The notes under the pieces: generated by a model
Told to the model about the DNA's origin: nothing
The model's input: only the letters and a program-made list of their open reading frames with translations
Databases searched by the model: none
Translations under genes and position numbers: made by a program
Assembly (NCBI GenBank): GCA_946056785.1
Contig: CAMGKS010000041.1
Location: 1-9,543 of the forward strand
Source of the DNA: an uncultured Clostridia bacterium
GTDB taxonomy: Bacteria; Bacillota; Clostridia; Christensenellales; CAG-917
Direction of reading: 5' to 3'
Length of the DNA stretch: 9,543 nucleotides
Part shown: positions 5,742-9,543 of the stretch, in pieces
Numbering within the stretch: the stretch's first letter is position 1
How the letters are laid out: each line of letters begins with the position of its first letter

Positions 5742-6482
5742 ATGAATATTATCGATCAAAAATTAAAAAAGATTCAACAACTTGTTGACGAGGGGGCAAA
5801 CTCAAAAAATACTGCCGAGATTTTTAAAATCATAGGCATCACGGGATATGACGAAACTCTTTTAGACGGTTTCGTTTTATGGACAGACTGTATGCCGTTG
5901 TCAGACGATACTCCTTACACGGCAGAGCAACGCAATCTGCATATACTTTGGGAAGCCGTCGACCGTACTCCAATGGGAATAAACGTCGCTTTTGCAATTC
6001 CTTTCAGACAGATTATTGCAAAAAAGCTGTTTAAAAAATGCGGAGACGGTTTTGTCGCAAACGAAGGCTGCCGTTTCAATTTCGGGCAGAATATCGAAGT
6101 GGGCAAAAACGTATCATGGAATCACGGTTGTTATTTCGATTCAAAAGGCGGAATTAAATTCGGCGATCATTCAATAATCACAGAATACGTAAAAATATTT
6201 ACCCATTCCCATTCGGAAGGCGACCATGAAAAAAGAACTTACAGCCCGGTTAATATCGGCGACTATGCAAAAGTATATACGGCAGCCACAATTCTTCCGG
6301 GAGTCGAAATAAAAGAAGGCGCGATTGTCGCAACGGGAAGTATCGTCACAAAATCAGTCGAACCTTATACGCTCGTTGTCGGTTCGCCGGCTAAGCCTAT
6401 GCGTGAGCGTAAAACGGAAGGCATTTCGGGTAAAGAGTTCAATCACTATATGATGAAAAATAAAATGTTTCAGGTTGACTAA
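5742..6482 (+). CDS. left-handed beta-helix (hexapeptide repeat) acyltransferase
   Basis: A 246-residue protein of the maltose/galactoside/serine O-acetyltransferase-like superfamily. Residues 1-100 are mostly helical and not clearly recognised. From about 107 come hexapeptide-repeat coils: NFGQNIEVGKNVSWNHGCYF (113-132), IKFGDHSIITE (138-148), a loop with probable catalytic histidines in FTHSHSEGDH (153-162), then VNIGDYAKVYTAATILPGV (170-188), IKEGAIVATGSIVTK (190-204) and the family end motif VVGSPAKPMRER (212-223). These enzymes act as trimers and move acetyl or other acyl groups from CoA to a sugar, antibiotic or other acceptor; the acceptor here is unknown. The start is at the ATG just downstream of the -10, with no Shine-Dalgarno. 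No in-frame ATG, GTG or TTG follows until residue 51, so a later start would remove part of the protein. Its stop overlaps the next gene's start by one base. Confidence 0.85.
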   Translation: MNIIDQKLKKIQQLVDEGANSKNTAEIFKIIGITGYDETLLDGFVLWTDCMPLSDDTPYTAEQRNLHILWEAVDRTPMGINVAFAIPFRQIIAKKLFKKCGDGFVANEGCRFNFGQNIEVGKNVSWNHGCYFDSKGGIKFGDHSIITEYVKIFTHSHSEGDHEKRTYSPVNIGDYAKVYTAATILPGVEIKEGAIVATGSIVTKSVEPYTLVVGSPAKPMRERKTEGISGKEFNHYMMKNKMFQVD

Positions 6483-6964
6483 TGGAAATCGCTTTCGAAC
6501 CGCTTGACGTCAAGCACTGTGCCGCCGTCATGGACATATTGAACTATTGGGCAAAAACGGATACTTCGCTTTTTGCGAATTCTTTGCCCGATGAATTTTT
6601 TACGACTTTGCTTAAAAGGTCTATTTCGGCATATGCCGTCACTTTAAACGGTTTGATCGTCGGATATTGTGCTTTAAGTCCGTTTAAAGCGTTTAAAAGT
6701 TTTAACCGCACTTTGTCCACGACGATTTTTTTGAACCCAAAATTTCTTTCGATGGGAATAGGTGAAAAGTGCCTGCAAAAATTAGAATACGACGCAGTAT
6801 CTTTCGGAGCCGATTGCATAATTGCCGAAATATCGGACGAAAACGATAAAAGCATTTCTTTCCACTTAAAACACGGATATAAAATCGTCGGAGAATTAAA
6901 AGACGTTGCCATAAAGTTTAACCGCCGTTTCGGCGTCATTTACGTGCAAAAATTTCTGAACTGA
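6482..6964 (+). CDS. GNAT-family N-acetyltransferase
   Basis: A 160-residue protein with the GNAT fold, most like the phosphinothricin/L-amino-acid acetyltransferase branch. Strand 4 and motif A (FLNPKFLSMGIGEKCLQKLE, 83-102) bind acetyl-CoA pyrophosphate; the usual Gln/Arg before xGxG/A is replaced here by L89 (LSMGIG). The later ENDKSISFHLKHGYKIVGEL (120-139) is the typical 'N-x-x-S/A-x-x-x-H/Y-x-K-x-G-F' segment, and the C-terminal RFGVIYVQKFL is the usual last strand. Its ATG overlaps the upstream TAA in TAATG, so translation is coupled and depends on the leaderless upstream gene. It probably acts in the same pathway as the beta-helix acyltransferase. The substrate is unknown; resistance or detoxification is possible but unproven. 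Confidence 0.85.
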   Translation: MEIAFEPLDVKHCAAVMDILNYWAKTDTSLFANSLPDEFFTTLLKRSISAYAVTLNGLIVGYCALSPFKAFKSFNRTLSTTIFLNPKFLSMGIGEKCLQKLEYDAVSFGADCIIAEISDENDKSISFHLKHGYKIVGELKDVAIKFNRRFGVIYVQKFLN

Positions 6965-7001
6965 TTTAAACGCTGTAAATATTTTCCATAAAAGTTTATA
7001 A

Positions 7002-7028
7002 AAAACGCTATCTGATAGATAGCGTTTT
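7002..7028. terminator. strong bidirectional terminator between convergent operons
   Basis: A perfect 12-bp stem (7002-7013 with 7017-7028, core AACGCTATCT/AGATAGCGTT) has the loop GAT. On the minus strand it ends in a six-base U run; on the plus strand a shorter, interrupted T run follows. It serves both the acyltransferase operon and the FAD gene from the other side. Confidence 0.9.
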
Positions 7029-7187
7029 CGTTTGTTTTCGTTTTTTGACTTCTGATTGCTTTGTTAAATCAGTCACAAATTCTATGCAATATGCATTTTC
7101 AAAAACTCAGTTTTTTTGCTTTTTTCTTTCTCTTTTAAATTCGATTTCCATAGCTTGCAAAAACGTGCTTCCGATTTTTATCGGGAT

Positions 7188-8489
7188 TCATTCATACATG
7201 CCGTCAAGCCGTTTTTGCCATTTTGAGACTTTTTTTTCATCAAACTTTTCGGGAATTCGATCAGCTATTTTAAAACATTTATGAGACCTATCCAAAGCAA
7301 CTTTCATTTTTAGCAATTCCACCAGATGCCCTTTTGCGTGTTTCAATTTTTCAGGATAGTCGCTGACTTTTATCGTAACCAGCCTTCCTGCCGCTGCATT
7401 TTTCAAATCGTTGTCGTTCAAAAGTCCGCTTCCGAAAATCCATTCGAGCGTTTTGTCGTCAAGTCCTAATAAGAATCTTTTTAAAGAATCTACTCCGCAA
7501 TGTTCCGCACCGAAACGCTTAAAACATTTATATTGATATTCGTAAAGCGACGCTTTATCGAACTCTCCCTTCTTTTCAATCACTTCGGACAAAATTTTAG
7601 CCGCTGCAAGACTCGACGCAATGCCACTGCCGAGCATCGGTATAGTCATAAACGCACTGTCACCGATAAGAACGTATCCGTCGGCAACCATTCTCGAAAC
7701 GGGGTAACGGATAGGAATTTCGCAAACGATTCCGCCCCTTTCTAAGTTTTCGCCCAGTGCCGGGTTCTTTTTCTTTAAATCATCCATCGCTTTGTCAAAC
7801 GTTTCTTTTTCAAGACAGCCGACTCTGCCGATAAGGACGTTCATTCTGTTCGGATTATGGTCAAAAAGACACCACGAAATTCCGTTTTCTCCGAGATGTT
7901 TCATATATACTCTCGACGGCTCGCTTTCGTCGGCTTTTCCCGGCAAGCGATTGAAAAATCCTCGGTATGCGACGAATTTTTCATTCGGGCAGATTTCGTT
8001 TTGAATATTAAACTCTTCAGGAAGCTGTCTTCTTAAAAACGAATTAAGTCCGAGGCTGTCGATAGTGAGGTCTGCAAAAACTTCTTTCCCGCCTACAACT
8101 ATACCTTTTACCGCACCGTTTTCCGTTATCGGTTTTTCTACCGTAGCCCCGAAATGGAATTCCGCTCCGTTTGCATTATCAAAAAGCATTTTGTTTATAG
8201 CTCTTCTTTCGATAGAACGGTCACGATTTTCAACAGGCGTATGCATTGTTTGTCTGGACGCATCGAACGGCGCTACAAAAGTCCAATCGTTTTTCGGGAA
8301 ACTACCGTCGGGAATTTCAAAACCCAATTCGCTGAAAATTTCAGGGGCTACGTCGTCATGCCAATCGTATCTCATTTTATCGAGACTTTCGGACTTTTCG
8401 TATACGTCTACCTTATAACCGAGTTTAGCCAAAAAACCCGCAACCGCCATACCGCCGATTCCCGCACCGGCTATTACTATTTTTTTCAT
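7188..8489 (-). CDS. FAD-dependent oxidoreductase of the monooxygenase/geranylgeranyl-reductase fold
   Basis: A 433-residue soluble flavoprotein. The N-terminus is a Rossmann dinucleotide-binding motif (KKIVIAGAGIGGMAVAGFLA, 2-21, with G8, G10, G13) ending in the acidic residue E31 in DVYEKSES that binds the FAD ribose. A second FAD motif is GYVLIGDSAFMTIPMLGSGI (271-290), with G276-D277 of the conserved GD. The stretch DSLGLNSFLRR (144-154) resembles the family's D-x-x-G-x-x-S-x-x-R. This matches the para-hydroxybenzoate hydroxylase / geranylgeranyl reductase-like group (FAD/NAD(P)-binding fold), whose members hydroxylate aromatic rings or reduce polyprenyl double bonds; an anaerobe would favour reduction. 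The substrate cannot be assigned. AAGGAG (8499-8494) precedes the ATG. It lies 74 bases beyond cysS on the same strand with no strong promoter between. Confidence 0.8.
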   Translation of the reverse strand: MKKIVIAGAGIGGMAVAGFLAKLGYKVDVYEKSESLDKMRYDWHDDVAPEIFSELGFEIPDGSFPKNDWTFVAPFDASRQTMHTPVENRDRSIERRAINKMLFDNANGAEFHFGATVEKPITENGAVKGIVVGGKEVFADLTIDSLGLNSFLRRQLPEEFNIQNEICPNEKFVAYRGFFNRLPGKADESEPSRVYMKHLGENGISWCLFDHNPNRMNVLIGRVGCLEKETFDKAMDDLKKKNPALGENLERGGIVCEIPIRYPVSRMVADGYVLIGDSAFMTIPMLGSGIASSLAAAKILSEVIEKKGEFDKASLYEYQYKCFKRFGAEHCGVDSLKRFLLGLDDKTLEWIFGSGLLNDNDLKNAAAGRLVTIKVSDYPEKLKHAKGHLVELLKMKVALDRSHKCFKIADRIPEKFDEKKVSKWQKRLDGMYE

Positions 8490-8563
8490 AACGCTCCTTA
8501 ACGAGGACTTACTTTTCCGTTTTTATTTTATCAATCAAGGAAGAAAACGCCTTGCTTTTGTTT
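8490..8563 (-). other. cysS-to-FAD-gene gap, probably read through
   Basis: The 74 bases contain a weak 5-bp hairpin (CAAGG 8536-8540 with CCTTG 8550-8554) with no U tract on the minus strand, and no -35/-10 pair close to consensus. This suggests cysS and the FAD gene share a transcript. Distance alone does not exclude a weak internal promoter. Confidence 0.5.
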
Positions 8564-9543
8564 TTAAATTTTTTCTATCTTTACTCCGTCTTTTGTGTCC
8601 GTTACCGCATAACCCGATTTCGTTATCTCGTCACGCAAACTGTCTGCAAGGGCATAATCACGGTTTAATTTTGCCTGCTTTCTTTTTTCGACAAGCTCAA
8701 GAACTTCAGACGGTATAGAGTCTTCAACCGCAGGCGTGTTTTCTTCGTTACGCATTTTAGATAAAAATTCTTTTGCGTTTCTTTTGAATATTCCCAAAAG
8801 AGAATACGTTTTCCTTATCTGGTTGATATCCTGAAGATACGTTTTATCTCCGTTTTTAATCTTTGTTTTTACGGTTTTAAAATATCCGAACAAGTTGGCA
8901 ATCGCCTTTGCCGTGTTAAAATCATCGTCCATTGCGGCATTGAATTCGTCGTCGATAGTTTTATTTCCGCCTTCGACTTTTTCGCCCGTTGCTTCAACCG
9001 TCGCTATGATTTTGTAAAAATCGGTCAGATGTTTTTCTGCTTCGGGGAAAAGCGTTTCCGTCACGTTTATGTCGTTGCGATAATTTGTCAACAGCAATGC
9101 GAATTTTATTACCTCAGGATTGTATTTTTCAAGAAGGTCGGTCGCAAGTATCGAATTCCCGAGCGACTTACTCATTTTCTGTCCGTTTACCTTAATCAAG
9201 CCGTTGTGTATCCAATATTTGCTGAATTGTTTGCCGGTTAACGCTTCCGTCTGTGCGATTTCGTTTTCATGATGCGGGAAAATAAGGTCACGACCGCCGC
9301 CGTGAATATCTATCTGCTCGCCGAACGCAACCATATTCATAGTCGAACATTCGATATGCCAACCCGGTCTTCCTTTGCCCCACGGACTGTCCCAATAGAT
9401 TTCGCCCGGCTTTGCACTTTTCCAAAGAGCAAAATCAAGCGGATTTTTTTTGAAATCGTCGTTATCTATTCTTACGCCCTCTATTGCGTCTTCGAGATTT
9501 CTGTTCGACAACTTTCCGTATCCTTTAAAACTTTCCACCGCAA
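8564..9543 (-). CDS. cysS: cysteinyl-tRNA synthetase, 3' part (N-terminus outside the window)
   Basis: The last 326 residues of a class I cysteinyl-tRNA synthetase, which is usually about 460-470 residues; the N-terminal part with the HIGH signature lies beyond the window end. The frame is open to the edge, so no start is seen (a GTG at 9538 is internal). Seen are the Zn-binding residues of the catalytic domain (C64 of HIECST, H89-H90 and E93 in FPHHENEIAQ, numbered from the codon at 9538) and the KMSKS loop in QKMSKSLGNSI (120-130). The DALR-type anticodon-binding helical domain follows, then a C-terminal stretch ending KIEKI. The enzyme charges tRNA-Cys with cysteine using ATP. No stop or frameshift appears. 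The FAD gene follows on the same strand. Confidence 0.95.
   Translation of the reverse strand, partial: AVESFKGYGKLSNRNLEDAIEGVRIDNDDFKKNPLDFALWKSAKPGEIYWDSPWGKGRPGWHIECSTMNMVAFGEQIDIHGGGRDLIFPHHENEIAQTEALTGKQFSKYWIHNGLIKVNGQKMSKSLGNSILATDLLEKYNPEVIKFALLLTNYRNDINVTETLFPEAEKHLTDFYKIIATVEATGEKVEGGNKTIDDEFNAAMDDDFNTAKAIANLFGYFKTVKTKIKNGDKTYLQDINQIRKTYSLLGIFKRNAKEFLSKMRNEENTPAVEDSIPSEVLELVEKRKQAKLNRDYALADSLRDEITKSGYAVTDTKDGVKIEKI

Noticed and set aside
5540..5759. Short minus-strand frames overlapping the acyltransferase promoter, for example about 43 codons from a TTG near 5759 and a lysine-rich run of about 25 codons ending near 5560.
   Set aside because: They have no ATG or ribosome binding site, one overlaps the N-terminus of the beta-helix gene, and lysine/asparagine-rich runs are expected by chance in DNA this AT-rich.
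8536..8554. The CAAGG/CCTTG hairpin as a cysS terminator.
   Set aside because: The stem is only 5 bp with a 9-base loop, and no U run follows on the minus strand.

Overview
The window looks like chromosomal DNA from an AT-rich, anaerobic, Gram-positive-type bacterium, probably an uncultured member of the class Clostridia. The grounds are a PerR-type regulator next to a 'reverse' rubrerythrin (an anaerobe oxidative-stress pair), the ACT-domain/PFL-family (UPF0237/UPF0210) pair common in Firmicutes, AT-rich intergenic DNA, SD-led genes and strong sigma-A-like promoters. I see no insertion sequence, phage gene, CRISPR array or clear defence locus. Most of it is ordinary core genome, and the less ordinary content lies between the genes.

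Layout. (1) 1-1282, plus strand: a consensus promoter with an AT-rich dyad just past its predicted start drives perR and then a reverse rubrerythrin, ending in a hairpin terminator shared with the next gene. (2) 1302-2980, minus strand: a CPA2-type cation/proton antiporter. The best promoter for it lies about 265 bases upstream, so it probably has a long leader, which contains two competing small hairpins. (3) 2981-3540: AT-rich DNA with no gene, containing a perfect dyad, three neighbouring families of short tandem repeats, and the terminator of the next operon. (4) 3543-5215, minus strand: an ACT-domain protein and a PFL-family/DUF711 protein with tight coupling, from a consensus promoter. 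(5) 5234-5405, plus strand: tRNA-Gln(CUG) with its own promoter, divergent from the ACT/PFL promoter, and a terminator.

(6) 5707-7028, plus strand: a two-gene operon of a left-handed beta-helix acyltransferase and a GNAT acetyltransferase overlapping by one base. Its consensus promoter is so close that the predicted transcript starts on the A of the ATG, that is, a leaderless mRNA. A strong bidirectional terminator separates it from (7) 7188-9543, minus strand: the 3' two-thirds of cysS (cysteinyl-tRNA synthetase, running off the window) followed by an FAD-dependent oxidoreductase, probably in one transcript.

Functionally, PerR and rubrerythrin form a self-contained peroxide-response unit: PerR senses peroxide through iron and the rubrerythrin reduces it. 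The ACT/PFL pair is a conserved unit of unknown function. The two acyltransferases are probably used together on one unknown substrate. No clearly new multi-gene system is visible. The best leads are the leaderless acyltransferase operon, the antiporter leader, the repeat cluster, the unusual tRNA-Gln and the uncharacterised ACT/PFL pair.
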